This document shows, in pieces, positions 54,395 to 63,832 of a stretch of DNA of 64,000 nt (the first letter of the stretch is position 1; each line of letters opens with the position of its first letter). The notes below the pieces were generated by a model. The model worked only from the letters and a program-made list of their open reading frames with translations, was not told the origin of the DNA and did no database searches. Source of the stretch: Flavobacterium erciyesense (lineage in GTDB: Bacteria; Bacteroidota; Bacteroidia; Flavobacteriales; Flavobacteriaceae); contig NZ_JAGPXB010000013.1 of the NCBI RefSeq assembly GCF_018069925.1, positions 40,817-104,816 of the forward strand, in the 5' to 3' direction. Position numbers and translations under genes: made by a program.

Positions 54395-54436
54395 AAAAAC
54401 CCAAATAGCAACTACAATTGCTGTTTGGGTTTTTTT
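54395..54436 (+). terminator. Intrinsic terminator of tatA
   Basis: AAAAACCCAAAtAGCAA (54395-54411) pairs with TTGCTgTTTGGGTTTTT from 54418, with seven T residues at the end. One unpaired base on each side. Confidence 0.88.
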
Positions 54437-54578
54437 GTAAATTTTTTTGATACTTGTTTTTTCAATAATAGATTAATTTCTTGTAGAAGTTTATTTTGAA
54501 AACTTTGTGGAAAAAATTTACGTGAATAAAATAAAAATCAATTTGCTACTAACTGACTGAGATTAAAATCAAAAAACA

Positions 54579-55925
54579 ATGAAAACAACTCTTGTAACCG
54601 TATTGCTTTTAAGTATTCAACTTCTTTTTGCACAAGAAATAACTGGTTCTTGGCAAGGTGAACTAGACGTTCCAGGAATGAAATTGCCACTAATTTTTCA
54701 CATTAAAAAAGAGGGTGAAAAACTCATTTCAACTCTTGACAGTCCAAAACAAGGGGCTACAAATATTCCAGTCAGTACAACCAGCTACACTGCTGATCAA
54801 TTAGCCCTCGAGCTACCTGCATTGGGAATCTACTACTCCGGAAAAGTAACAAATGAAAGCATTAACGGCACTTTTAAACAAGGTGGAATGGAATTACCAT
54901 TAATACTTTCTAAAATTAAAGGTGATGGGCTTGCGCCAAAATTGTACAGACCACAAACTCCAAAAGCACCCTTTACATACAAAACAGAGGAAGTAACTTT
55001 TATCAATTCCACAGATAAGAATACTTTGGCCGGGACACTATCTGAACCGAACAATTTCAATAAAAAACAGCCCATTTTGATTATGATTACTGGTTCAGGA
55101 AAACAAAATCGCGATTCAGCGCTTTTTGGCCACAAACCCTTTGCAGTAATCGCTGATGATTTTGCTAAAAAAGGTATTGCCACTCTCCGACTAGACGATC
55201 GCGGAATTGGTGGCTCATCAAAAGGGAGTAATGATGAAACCTCTTTCAATTACGCTACTGATATCAATGCAGCAGTATTATTTTTAAAAGCAATAGGTTT
55301 TGAAAACATTGGTTTAATTGGTCATAGCGAAGGCGGCATGATTGCTCCTATCGTGGCTAGTACAAACAAAGACGTTAAATTTTTGGTTTTGATGGCTGGA
55401 CCTGGTCAACCTATAAACGAACTTTTAGTACAGCAAAATTATTTGGCGGGAAAACTAGCGGGTATGAGTGAAGAAGCGCTTCAAAAAAGCAGTCAAATAA
55501 ACCGAATGATCTATGATTTTATAAAAAATTACAAAGGCAGCACTTTTGATTCCGACTTTGAAAAGTTTATAAATTCATCCTCAGAAAAATTGCCAGACGA
55601 TGTTAAAAAACAAGTATCAAATGCTTGGTTCAGATACTTTATCGCTTTTAATCCAGACGAATATGTTTCTAAGCTAAAGATTCCTGTTTTGGCTATCAAC
55701 GGAAGTTTAGACTTTCAAGTACCTGCAAAAGAAAATTTGGAAGCCATAAAAAAATCATTGACAAAGGCTAAAAATAAAAATTTCGAAACCTACGAATTTC
55801 AAGGCATGAATCATCTTTTTCAGGAATGTACAACAGGTGCTATGAGCGAATATGTGGAAATTGAGCAAACCATTTCACCAAAAGTGCTTGATAAAATGAG
55901 CTCTTGGATAAGCGCTAGAAAATAA
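54579..55925 (+). CDS. Secreted alpha/beta hydrolase family protein
   Basis: The product has 448 residues with a signal peptide (MKTTLVTVLLLSIQLLFA). An N-terminal beta-rich region (about 20-140) precedes the alpha/beta hydrolase domain. The nucleophile elbow is GHSEGGM near residue 247 (Ser nucleophile), and VLAINGSLDFQVP near 369 and MNHLFQ near 410 supply the acidic residue and His. It likely acts on an ester or peptide in the periplasm; substrate unknown. It ends at a perfect 17-bp terminator. Confidence 0.88.
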   Translation: MKTTLVTVLLLSIQLLFAQEITGSWQGELDVPGMKLPLIFHIKKEGEKLISTLDSPKQGATNIPVSTTSYTADQLALELPALGIYYSGKVTNESINGTFKQGGMELPLILSKIKGDGLAPKLYRPQTPKAPFTYKTEEVTFINSTDKNTLAGTLSEPNNFNKKQPILIMITGSGKQNRDSALFGHKPFAVIADDFAKKGIATLRLDDRGIGGSSKGSNDETSFNYATDINAAVLFLKAIGFENIGLIGHSEGGMIAPIVASTNKDVKFLVLMAGPGQPINELLVQQNYLAGKLAGMSEEALQKSSQINRMIYDFIKNYKGSTFDSDFEKFINSSSEKLPDDVKKQVSNAWFRYFIAFNPDEYVSKLKIPVLAINGSLDFQVPAKENLEAIKKSLTKAKNKNFETYEFQGMNHLFQECTTGAMSEYVEIEQTISPKVLDKMSSWISARK

Positions 55926-55948
55926 AAACCGTTTGCATACAAATTTAG

Positions 55949-55993
55949 AAATCCCAAAATTCAATGAAAAATATTGAATTTTGGGATTTTTCT
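55949..55993. terminator. Bidirectional terminator
   Basis: AAATCCCAAAATTCAAT (55949-55965) pairs perfectly with 55973-55989, then T. It lies between the convergent hydrolase and tex genes. Confidence 0.92.
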
Positions 55994-55996
55994 ATT

Positions 55997-58120
55997 TTAC
56001 AAAACCATCGTCAACTGAATTCGCTTTCTATCCTCATCTACTTCGGTGACTTTTACGGTAACGTGCTGGTGTAACTTCACCACTTCGTTTACGTCGCTAA
56101 CAAAGCCTGCTTTGAGTTGAGAGATGTGTACCAAACCACTTTCTTTAATCCCCAAGTCTACAAAACAACCAAAATTGGTAATGTTATTGACAATTCCGTT
56201 CAAAATCATTCCTGTTTTTACGTCTTTAATAGTTTTTACATTCGGATCAAATTCAAAAACTTTTGCAGCTTTTCTAGGGTCTAAACCAGGTTTTTCTAAT
56301 TCCTTAATAATGTCTTTTAAAGTCAATAAACCTATCTCAGCCGTAACATAATTTTCTGGTTTGATTAAGGCTGTTTTCTCTTTGTTTCCAATTAAATCGG
56401 TTACTTTCAGCTTCAAATCTTTAGCCATTTTTTCCACAATTGAATAGGCTTCGGGGTGAACTGCCGAGTTATCCAGTGGGTTTTTCCCGTCTTTAATTCG
56501 GATAAAAGCTGCTCCTTGCTGAAAAGCTTTTTCGCCCAAACGAGGTACTTTTTTAAGTTGTTTACGATCCTCAAAAGGACCATTTTCAGAACGGTAATTC
56601 ACAATATTTTCGGCAAGCTTCTCTCCTATCCCACTCACATAACTCAACAAATGTTTACTCGCCGTATTGATGTTTACTCCAACTGAATTCACACAACGCA
56701 CCACAGTGGTATCTAGTTCTTCTTTCAATTTACTTTGATCCACATCGTGCTGGTATTGGCCTACGCCAATGGCTTTTGGGTCAATTTTTACCAACTCGGC
56801 CAAAGGATCACTCAATCGGCGACCGATAGACACCGAACCACGAACCGTGACATCGTAATTAGGGAATTCCTCACGAGCAATTTTTGATGCCGAATATACC
56901 GAAGCACCCGCCTCTGAAACAATGAAAACCTGAACCGTTCTATCAAAAGCAATTTTTTTGATAAAGAATTCGGTTTCTCGAGATGCCGTTCCGTTTCCTA
57001 TTGAAATGGCGTCGATATTATAGGAGTTTACCATTGATTTTATCTTTTTCATGGCCATTGCGGTTTCGTTTTGTGGCGCATGCGGATAAATGGTTTCGTT
57101 GTAAATTAAATCACCTTTTTCATCTAAGCAAACTACTTTGCAACCGCTTCTAAATCCTGGGTCAATAGCTAAAATTCGTTTCTCGCCCAACGGTGGAGCC
57201 AATAATAATTGCCCTAAATTAGTAGCAAAAACTTGAATCGAATTGGCATCAGCCTTGGCTTTAGCTTCCTGTAAAGCTTCGTTTGAAATAGCAGGGTTTA
57301 GCAATCGCTTGTAGCTGTCTTCAATCGCTAGTTGCACGTGTGGCGTGGCTGGACTGTCTCCTTTTAAAACCAATTCGACAATAATATCATAAGCTTCATC
57401 AAGATCGACTTCTACTTTGAACTTGATAAAACCTTCGTTTTCGGCACGAAGCATTGCCAGTAATCTATGCGAAGGTGCTTTTGTCAAGGGTTCTGACCAA
57501 TCAAAATATTGATTGAATTTTTGAGCGCCTTCTTCGTCTTTTTTAGTTTTTACTACTTTGGTCGTGATGGTTGCTTTCCTCTCGTACAGGCGACGCAATT
57601 GTTTACGAACAAAAATATTTTCGTTGATCCATTCGGCAATAATATCTCGTGCGCCTTGCAAAGCGGCATCTTCATTAGTTACAGCATCATTCAAATATTT
57701 AGTAGCTAGGAAATCAACATCCTCTTTGTTTTGAGCCATGATAATTTTCGCTAAAGGTTCTAAACCATTTTCGCGAGCCACATCAGCTTTGGTTTTTTTC
57801 TTCTTTTTAAATGGCAAATACAAATCTTCTAATTCCTGTAAATCGAAACTTTGCTGTATTTTTTTTTCTAATTCTGAGGTTAATCCGTTTTGCTCTTCAA
57901 TTGATTTTAGGATTGCTTCTTTGCGTTTGACAATTGCTTCGTATTCTTTTTGAAGCTTAGCAATTTGTTCGATTTGTACTTCATCAAGATTTCCAGTGGT
58001 ATCTTTTCGATAACGGGAAATGAATGGAATCGTGCAATCTTCTTGTAAAAGTTGAACTGTATTTTGAATGTTTATGGCTGCTGTAGCAACCTGTTTTTTA
58101 ATGAAATCTATATTTGTCAT
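55997..58120 (-). CDS. tex: Tex family RNA-binding transcription accessory protein
   Basis: The product has 707 residues, the family's usual length. N-terminal helical domain (FISRYRKDTTGNLDE near residue 33), an RNase-H-like YqgF domain (ILAIDPGFRSGCKVV near 317), helix-hairpin-helix repeats (NINTASKHLLSYVSGIGEK near 480), and a C-terminal S1 domain (GMILNGIVNNITNFGCFVD near 638). Tex binds RNA and nucleoprotein and influences transcription and stress tolerance. It faces the convergent hydrolase gene. Confidence 0.95.
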   Translation of the reverse strand: MTNIDFIKKQVATAAINIQNTVQLLQEDCTIPFISRYRKDTTGNLDEVQIEQIAKLQKEYEAIVKRKEAILKSIEEQNGLTSELEKKIQQSFDLQELEDLYLPFKKKKKTKADVARENGLEPLAKIIMAQNKEDVDFLATKYLNDAVTNEDAALQGARDIIAEWINENIFVRKQLRRLYERKATITTKVVKTKKDEEGAQKFNQYFDWSEPLTKAPSHRLLAMLRAENEGFIKFKVEVDLDEAYDIIVELVLKGDSPATPHVQLAIEDSYKRLLNPAISNEALQEAKAKADANSIQVFATNLGQLLLAPPLGEKRILAIDPGFRSGCKVVCLDEKGDLIYNETIYPHAPQNETAMAMKKIKSMVNSYNIDAISIGNGTASRETEFFIKKIAFDRTVQVFIVSEAGASVYSASKIAREEFPNYDVTVRGSVSIGRRLSDPLAELVKIDPKAIGVGQYQHDVDQSKLKEELDTTVVRCVNSVGVNINTASKHLLSYVSGIGEKLAENIVNYRSENGPFEDRKQLKKVPRLGEKAFQQGAAFIRIKDGKNPLDNSAVHPEAYSIVEKMAKDLKLKVTDLIGNKEKTALIKPENYVTAEIGLLTLKDIIKELEKPGLDPRKAAKVFEFDPNVKTIKDVKTGMILNGIVNNITNFGCFVDLGIKESGLVHISQLKAGFVSDVNEVVKLHQHVTVKVTEVDEDRKRIQLTMVL

Positions 58121-58148
58121 TGTCTCTATTTTCTAAAGGCTAAAATAA

Positions 58149-58156
58149 TATCTTTG
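58149..58156 (+). promoter_or_regulatory. -7 box of the DUF1294 gene
   Basis: TATCTTTG fits TAnnTTTG exactly, 17 nt before the start. It lies in the 53-bp gap divergent from tex. Confidence 0.5.
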
Positions 58157-58173
58157 ACTTCAATTTAAATCAA

Positions 58174-58464
58174 ATGATTGTTTTATTCTGTTTCTTTTTT
58201 GTGATAAACCTAATCGCTTTTGTGAGTATAGGTTATGATAAATTTTTAGCTAAAAATCAAAAAAGACGAATATCAGAACGAACTCTTTTGAGTTTTGTAT
58301 TTCTAGGTGGAACAATTGGTTCAGGAATTGCAATGTTACTTTTTAGACATAAAACAGCCAAAAAAAGCTATTTATGGAAGTTTTGGTTACTTGCTACTTT
58401 ACAAATTGCACTGCTCTATCTATGTTTTAACTTTGAAATTTTAAGTGATAAAACATTAATTTAG
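58174..58464 (+). CDS. DUF1294 family small membrane protein
   Basis: The product has 96 residues with two or three membrane segments. IGYDKFLAKNQKRRISERTL near residue 19 and FLGGTIGSGIAMLLFRHKT near 48 match the DUF1294 family (YDK..A...RR.pE..L...GG..G). Function unknown. Divergent from tex. Confidence 0.9.
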   Translation: MIVLFCFFFVINLIAFVSIGYDKFLAKNQKRRISERTLLSFVFLGGTIGSGIAMLLFRHKTAKKSYLWKFWLLATLQIALLYLCFNFEILSDKTLI

Positions 58465-58473
58465 TCAATGAAA

Positions 58474-58503
58474 ATAAAAAAAGCCCAGTGAAAAACCGGG
58501 CTT
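58474..58503 (-). terminator. Intrinsic terminator of rpiB
   Basis: On the minus strand AAGCCC/GGGCTT (58503-58498 with 58486-58481) has a GG/CC extension with a small internal mismatch, and seven T residues follow. It lies 35 bp beyond the rpiB stop. Confidence 0.8.
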
Positions 58504-58537
58504 AATGTAATTTTAGAACTGCGAAGCAGCCTAAATT

Positions 58538-58969
58538 TTATTGACAGGCTATTTTATTGACACGATTTTGGTGTCTGCCACCTTCAAAATCAGTAGTAAT
58601 AAAAGCTTCAACCATTTCTAATACTTGTGGAATTGAAGTGAAACGAGCAGGAATACTTATAATATTGGCATCATTATGTTGGCGTGCTAAAACTGCAATT
58701 TCTTTAGTCCAACACAAAGCAGCACGAACTTGAGCATGTTTATTAACAGTCATTGCAATTCCGTTTCCGCTTCCGCAAATTACAATTCCTAAATCAGCTT
58801 TACCTTCTGTTACATCAGTGGCCACTGGATGCCCAAAATCAGGATAATCAACGCTATCAACTGAATCAGTTCCGTAATTGGTTATTTGATGTCCTTTTGC
58901 GATAAGCATTTCAACAATTGCCTTTTTGTAATCTGGTCCGGCGTGATCGTTTCCTATTGAAATTTTCAT
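58538..58969 (-). CDS. rpiB: Ribose 5-phosphate isomerase B
   Basis: The product has 143 residues, typical of RpiB/LacAB. GNDHAGPDYK near residue 5, VDYPDFGHPVA near 40, and the active-site Cys in GIVICGSGNGIAM near 61 are all present. It interconverts ribose 5-phosphate and ribulose 5-phosphate. It borders the 730-bp noncoding stretch and has its own promoter there. Confidence 0.96.
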   Translation of the reverse strand: MKISIGNDHAGPDYKKAIVEMLIAKGHQITNYGTDSVDSVDYPDFGHPVATDVTEGKADLGIVICGSGNGIAMTVNKHAQVRAALCWTKEIAVLARQHNDANIISIPARFTSIPQVLEMVEAFITTDFEGGRHQNRVNKIACQ

Positions 58970-58994
58970 TTTGTGTGTTTTAAGTTGTGTGCTG

Positions 58995-59002
58995 CAAATT
59001 TA
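58995..59002 (-). promoter_or_regulatory. -7 box of rpiB
   Basis: On the minus strand TAAATTTG matches TAnnTTTG, 25 nt before the start. No good -33 box is seen. Confidence 0.45.
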
Positions 59003-59062
59003 GAGAAACTATTCAACTATTAAGGAGTAAATACCGCTAAGTTTGTTGCCGAAAATTGATTG

Positions 59063-59662
59063 TTATAAACACTATTTTCAGGCCATTTTTATAATTTTAT
59101 TTAAAGACTTAATAATGAAATATTTAGCAGTTATTAACAATTTTAATAAGTGTATAAATACTTGTAAATCAGTAAAAAATGTATGATTTAAATGTTAAAA
59201 TTTTGCATTGTTAATACCAAAACGCAACTACTTGATATTCAGTTAACTTTAAGTTAACATAAATTGTTCATAACTTGGGATAGAAAATAAGAAGTATTTT
59301 TTGGTTGAATCGAAAAAATAACTAAGCAAAAATTGACTTATTAATTCCTAATTTAGTTTGATGAATTTTTAGAAAAGTTATCAATACTCAAAACCACTTT
59401 ATCAACTGAATTTTTAAAAATACTTATTTACAATTTTTAATTGTTTACAATTATCAACCGTTGTTAATTAAAATTGAAAAGACTTTTAAAATCAACTATT
59501 TACTATTTTACAAGTATGTTGATAACTACAAATAACATCTTAAAACTGAAATACAATACTATTTTTAAAAAATTTATTGCCACTATTAACACACTATAAT
59601 AACAACCAAGAAGGATTTAAAATTTAAATTTTCTTTTTGTTTATTTAAATATATGTTCACAA
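59063..59662. other. Candidate replication origin (cluster of DnaA-box-like 9-mers in 730 bp without a gene)
   Basis: 58970-59701 has no gene and is very AT-rich. Words of the form TTATNNACA or one change from it occur at 59063 (TTATAAACA), 59131 (TTATTAACA), 59265 (minus, TTATGAACA), 59378 (TTATCAATA), 59399 (TTATCAACT), 59451 (TTATCAACC), 59517 (minus, TTATCAACA) and 59654 (minus, TTGTGAACA). Gene direction changes across the stretch: mostly minus to the left, plus to the right. No dnaA, gyrB or dnaN is nearby, and AT-rich DNA yields such words by chance, so this is a candidate only. Confidence 0.4.
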
Positions 59663-59701
59663 CTTTCAAAAAAGAAAATTCAAAAATTTTTAAAATTGAT
59701 C

Positions 59702-59935
59702 TCAAACGATTTTCAAATTGTTGTTCAGGTGATCCAAAAGAGCTTGTACTTTTTCAAAATCGTTTTGATGAATTTTGAGTTTGATTCCGCCGTAGGCAAA
59801 ACTGCCAAACGGATCGACTGAAACAAGATTTTCGTTTTCGAACAAATGGGCAATCGATTCTTGCTCGAGCAAATGTTTGATAACTACAATTTCGTGAGCG
59901 TAATTGAATATGGCAATCGTTTTAAATGTGTCCAT
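59702..59935 (-). CDS. DUF2007 domain protein
   Basis: The product has 77 residues. FNYAHEIVVIKHLLEQESIAHL near the start and YGGIKLKIHQNDFEKVQALL near 50 match the DUF2007 family of small ferredoxin-fold proteins, labelled putative signal transducers. Function unknown. It lies next to the noncoding AT-rich stretch on its right border. Confidence 0.85.
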   Translation of the reverse strand: MDTFKTIAIFNYAHEIVVIKHLLEQESIAHLFENENLVSVDPFGSFAYGGIKLKIHQNDFEKVQALLDHLNNNLKIV

Positions 59936-60000
59936 TAGTGTTGTTTTTATAAAGATACAATTATTCCGTTATAGTTATATTTTCTTTAAAACTAGGTTGC

Positions 60001-60035
60001 TTTGGTCGAATACAGTTTAGTATTTCGTAATTTTA
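60001..60035 (+). promoter_or_regulatory. Possible rnr promoter
   Basis: TTTG (60001-60004), 23-nt spacer, TAATTTTA (60028-60035), one change from the consensus. It ends 19 nt before the rnr start. Confidence 0.45.
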
Positions 60036-60054
60036 GACTTTTAAGAACAGATTT

Positions 60055-62235
60055 ATGAGTAAAAGATTAAGAAAGCCGATAAAGAAAGAGAAAGATTTCT
60101 CAGATAAAATTTTAAAAATATTATCGCAAAGTGCCAATAAAGCATTCAATTATAAACAAATAGGAGCTAAGTTAGAGTTAGATGATACAGCTAGTAGAAA
60201 TCAAATCATTAAAGATTTAAAAATATTAGCCTCACAAAATAAGATTATTGAGTCGGAACCAGGTAAGTATTTGGTAAAAGCTGCCAGTCAAGATTATTAC
60301 GAAGGTAAAATTGATATGACGGGTCGTAAAACAGCCTTTTTTGTTTGTCCAGATCTTGAGGATGATGTTTTTATTCCTACTGCAAACTTGAATCATGCTT
60401 TAGATAAAGATATCGTAAAAGTATATGTGTACAACCGCAGAAAAGGAAAACGTCCTGAAGGTGAAGTAATTGAAGTCATAGAACGACACAAAACTGACTT
60501 TGTGGGTGTAATTGATATTCAAGCTAATTTTGCATTTGTCTCTACTGCCAATCCAAAAATGTATACTGATATTTTTATTCCAAAGGATAAAATAGGAGAG
60601 GCGGAGCAAGGTGATGTGGTTTTGGTGCATATTGAAGATTGGCCAAAACGTGCCGATAGTCCGTTTGGTACCGTTGTGAAAGTTTTGGGTAAACCAGGTG
60701 AACATGATACTGAGATTCATGCTATTTTGGCTGAATACGGTTTGCCATCAGAGTTTCCTATTGAAGTCGAAACCTATGCACAAAAAATAGATACTTCGAT
60801 TACGGCAGAAGAAATTGCCAATCGTCGTGACATGCGTGATACATTAACATTTACCATTGATCCAAAAGATGCTAAAGATTTTGATGATGCTTTGTCTTTC
60901 AAAGAATTAGAAAATGGTAATTACGAGATAGGAATTCATATTGCTGATGTATCGTATTATTTAGAAGAGGGAACTATCCTTGATGATGAAGCTTATCAAC
61001 GTGCTACATCGGTTTATTTAGTGGATAGAGTAGTACCTATGTTACCTGAAGTGTTGTCAAACTTTGCGTGTTCCTTGCGTCCGCATGAAGAGAAATATAC
61101 TTTTTCGGCCATATTTGAAATTACTGAAAAAGCGCAAGTTGTGAACCAGTGGTTTGGTCGAACTGTAATTTACTCGGATCAACGTTTTGCATATGAAGAA
61201 GCGCAACACATCATAGAAACGAAACAAGATGTTATTCCTGTAGAAATTTCGATCACTGGAGCAGCTTATCAAGTTCCTGCAGAAATTGTTGTAGCAACGC
61301 TCAAAATGGATGAAATAGCGAAGATTTTTAGAAAAAAGAGAATGGCTGATGGTGCGATATCTTTTGACAAAGTCGAAGTAAAATTCAACTTAGACGATGC
61401 GGGTGAACCACAAGGTGTTTACTTTAAAGTATCTAGAGATGCCAATCATTTGATTGAAGAGTTCATGCTTTTGGCAAATAAAAAAGTAGCCGAATACATT
61501 GGTAAACAAAAGAAAACCTTCATTTACAGAATTCACGATGAGCCTAATGAAGACAAATTAATAGCCATGCAAACCGTAATTGCTAAGTTTGGTTACAAAA
61601 TTGATTTCAGAAACAAAGGCGATATTTCTAAGTCTTTGAATCAATTAATGGCGGATGTTAATGGTAAAAAAGAGCAAAATTTAATCGATACACTGGCTAT
61701 TAGAAGTATGAGTAAAGCCAAATATTCTACTGATAACATTGGTCATTACGGACTTGCTTTTGAATATTATTCGCATTTTACATCACCAATTCGTCGTTAT
61801 CCTGACGTTATGGTACACCGTTTGTTACAGTTTTATCTTGATGGAGGAAAATCTGTTGATGAAGAAACGTATGAAACTAAATGTTTGCATTCCTCAACTA
61901 TGGAAGGTTTGGCAACCAATGCGGAGCGTGATTCTATCAAATACATGCAAGTAAAATACATGCAAGATCATCAGGATCAAGAGTTTTTGGGTGTAATTTC
62001 GGGTGTGACAGAATGGGGAATTTATGTTGAAATTATCGAAAATAAGTGCGAAGGAATGGTACGTATTCGCGATATTCGTGATGATTATTACACTTTCGAT
62101 GAAAAACAATATGCACTAACAGGAGCTACTTCGGGTAGATTATTGCAATTAGGAGACGAAATTTTCGTTAAAGTTAAAAATGCCGATTTAGTTAAAAAAC
62201 AATTGGATTTTAATTTTTTAAGAAGAAATGAATAA
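60055..62235 (+). CDS. rnr: Ribonuclease R
   Basis: The product has 726 residues: N-terminal winged-helix (about 15-80), cold-shock domains (about 80-240), the RNB exonuclease domain with DPKDAKDFDDALSF near residue 274 (metal-binding Asp residues) and FTSPIRRYPDVMVHR near 577, and a C-terminal S1 domain (QEFLGVISGVTEWGIYVEI near 642). It degrades structured RNA in the 3'-5' direction. It is the first long plus-strand gene right of the candidate origin. Confidence 0.97.
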   Translation: MSKRLRKPIKKEKDFSDKILKILSQSANKAFNYKQIGAKLELDDTASRNQIIKDLKILASQNKIIESEPGKYLVKAASQDYYEGKIDMTGRKTAFFVCPDLEDDVFIPTANLNHALDKDIVKVYVYNRRKGKRPEGEVIEVIERHKTDFVGVIDIQANFAFVSTANPKMYTDIFIPKDKIGEAEQGDVVLVHIEDWPKRADSPFGTVVKVLGKPGEHDTEIHAILAEYGLPSEFPIEVETYAQKIDTSITAEEIANRRDMRDTLTFTIDPKDAKDFDDALSFKELENGNYEIGIHIADVSYYLEEGTILDDEAYQRATSVYLVDRVVPMLPEVLSNFACSLRPHEEKYTFSAIFEITEKAQVVNQWFGRTVIYSDQRFAYEEAQHIIETKQDVIPVEISITGAAYQVPAEIVVATLKMDEIAKIFRKKRMADGAISFDKVEVKFNLDDAGEPQGVYFKVSRDANHLIEEFMLLANKKVAEYIGKQKKTFIYRIHDEPNEDKLIAMQTVIAKFGYKIDFRNKGDISKSLNQLMADVNGKKEQNLIDTLAIRSMSKAKYSTDNIGHYGLAFEYYSHFTSPIRRYPDVMVHRLLQFYLDGGKSVDEETYETKCLHSSTMEGLATNAERDSIKYMQVKYMQDHQDQEFLGVISGVTEWGIYVEIIENKCEGMVRIRDIRDDYYTFDEKQYALTGATSGRLLQLGDEIFVKVKNADLVKKQLDFNFLRRNE

Positions 62236-62253
62236 TAACTATTTCAAAAAAGT

Positions 62254-62922
62254 ATGAAAAAAATAGCACTATTGGTATGCCTTGTTGTTGCACAATGGAG
62301 CCAAGCACAAGTAACAAGAAATTTAGGTGATTTTGACGAAGTTAAGGTTTTTGACAAAATCAATGTACTGTTAATTCCCAGTAAAGAGAATAAACTTGAA
62401 GCCACAGGAGCTCGTGCTGATGAGTTAGAAACAGTAAATAAAAATGGTGAATTAAAAATCAGAATGCCACTTACTAAACTGTTAGCAGGAGAGGATATTA
62501 CTGTCAAATTGTATTTTAAAGAACTCCAAGCTGTTTCAGCAAGTGAAGGAAGTAGTGTAGAGAGTGAACATGTTTTTAAGCAAACTAGCCTTACTGTAAA
62601 TTCTAATTCGGGAGCAAATGTTAAACTAGAGCTTGACGTTGATAATACGACGGTAAAATCAAATTCTGGAGGAATTGTTCATCTAAGCGGAAAAGCGAGC
62701 ACACAAGACGTAAAAATTACTTCTGGAGGCATTCTTGAAGCAAGAGATTTAAATACATCACAAACTAGTATCAATGTATCTGCGGGAGGACAATCAGAGA
62801 TTCAAGCAAGTGTACTTGTTAACGCAAAAGTACGTGCTGGTGGATCAATTTTTATCTACGGATCACCCAAACAAATCAATAAGGAAGTATTTATTGGTGG
62901 TACTATTTTGGAAAAAAAGTAG
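62254..62922 (+). CDS. Head-GIN domain (DUF2807) exported protein
   Basis: The product has 222 residues with a signal peptide (MKKIALLVCLVVAQWSQA). The rest repeats parallel beta-strand turns (LGDFDEVKVFDKINVLLI, ADELETVNKNGELKI, NTTVKSNSGGIVHLSG, VKITSGGILEAR), which is the head-GIN/DUF2807 beta-helix. Function unknown; probably in the periplasm or outer membrane. It begins 18 bp after rnr, so co-transcription is likely. Confidence 0.9.
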   Translation: MKKIALLVCLVVAQWSQAQVTRNLGDFDEVKVFDKINVLLIPSKENKLEATGARADELETVNKNGELKIRMPLTKLLAGEDITVKLYFKELQAVSASEGSSVESEHVFKQTSLTVNSNSGANVKLELDVDNTTVKSNSGGIVHLSGKASTQDVKITSGGILEARDLNTSQTSINVSAGGQSEIQASVLVNAKVRAGGSIFIYGSPKQINKEVFIGGTILEKK

Positions 62923-62961
62923 TACTTTGCCTTTCCTTTTAGGATAATAAATAGATTTTTA

Positions 62962-63642
62962 ATGATAAACGATATACTGTCTGGAATTCCGTGGGGAATT
63001 TTTCTAAGTTTTATGATTGGTCCCGTTTTTTTTATTTTACTAGAAACGAGTATTATAAAGGGATTTCGTGCAGCTTTGGTTTTTGATTTAGGAGTTGTTT
63101 TAGGAGATATTGTTTTTATTGCAATTGCGTATTTAGGCAGTTACAGATTGATTCAAAGTTTGAAAGATCAGCCTGCTCTGTTTATTTTTGGAGGAGTTAT
63201 CATGTTGGCTTATGGTGTGATTTCATTTGTTCAACTCAAAAAAGTCGAAAAAATAAACACCGATTCTATTGACAGAGAAATTGTAAAGAAGAATTATTTC
63301 AGTCTTTTTATGAAAGGTTTTCTGCTTAACATTATCAACATTGGTGTGTTGGGTTTTTGGTTGGCAATTATTATATCTGTTGGTCCAAAACTAGAAATGC
63401 AGACATCAAGAATGCTAACTTTTTTCATATCAGTAATTGGTTCGTATTTAATTATTGATTGTTTTAAAATACTGTTGGCTAAACAATTAAAATCGAGATT
63501 AACTCCACACAATATTCTTAAAATAAAAAAAGGAATAAGTGTAGTGATGATGGTTTTTGGAATCGTTTTAATCACTCAAGGTTGGTTTCCTGAAGAAAAA
63601 GAAATGGTTAAAAAAGCATTTGAAAAAATAGAGAATAAGTAA
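62962..63642 (+). CDS. LysE family transporter
   Basis: The product has 226 residues with six membrane helices. GIPWGIFLSFMIGPVFFIL near residue 8 and the following GVVLGDIVFIAIAYLG near 48 match the LysE/RhtB exporter family. It likely exports an amino acid or related metabolite. It lies 39 bp after the head-GIN gene and ends before a good terminator. Confidence 0.88.
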   Translation: MINDILSGIPWGIFLSFMIGPVFFILLETSIIKGFRAALVFDLGVVLGDIVFIAIAYLGSYRLIQSLKDQPALFIFGGVIMLAYGVISFVQLKKVEKINTDSIDREIVKKNYFSLFMKGFLLNIINIGVLGFWLAIIISVGPKLEMQTSRMLTFFISVIGSYLIIDCFKILLAKQLKSRLTPHNILKIKKGISVVMMVFGIVLITQGWFPEEKEMVKKAFEKIENK

Positions 63643-63664
63643 TTTTAAATTCTACATAATTGAC

Positions 63665-63704
63665 AAAGCCTTGATTCTAATACAATAGTTTCAAGGCTTT
63701 TTTA
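63665..63704 (+). terminator. Intrinsic terminator
   Basis: AAAGCCTTGA (63665-63674) pairs with TCAAGGCTTT (63691-63700), followed by T. It ends the rnr/head-GIN/LysE unit. Confidence 0.9.
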
Positions 63705-63769
63705 TTTTAACATATAAGTCATTTAAGCTTTTAATATAAATATTTTTTATTTATTTTTCCGGTTTCACT

Positions 63770-63801
63770 CTTAATTTCCTTAATACCTTACTGGTTTAAA
63801 A
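63770..63801 (+). repeat. Dispersed AT-rich repeat block
   Basis: CTTAATTTCCTTAATACC and CTTACTGGTTTAAAA-like sequence matches the final block of the duplicated repeat at 5832-6172. The preceding CATATAAGTCATTTAAG word (63712-63728) is also shared with it. Confidence 0.6.
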
Positions 63802-63832
63802 AGAGAATTTTTCTAAAAAAAAAAAATCAAGT

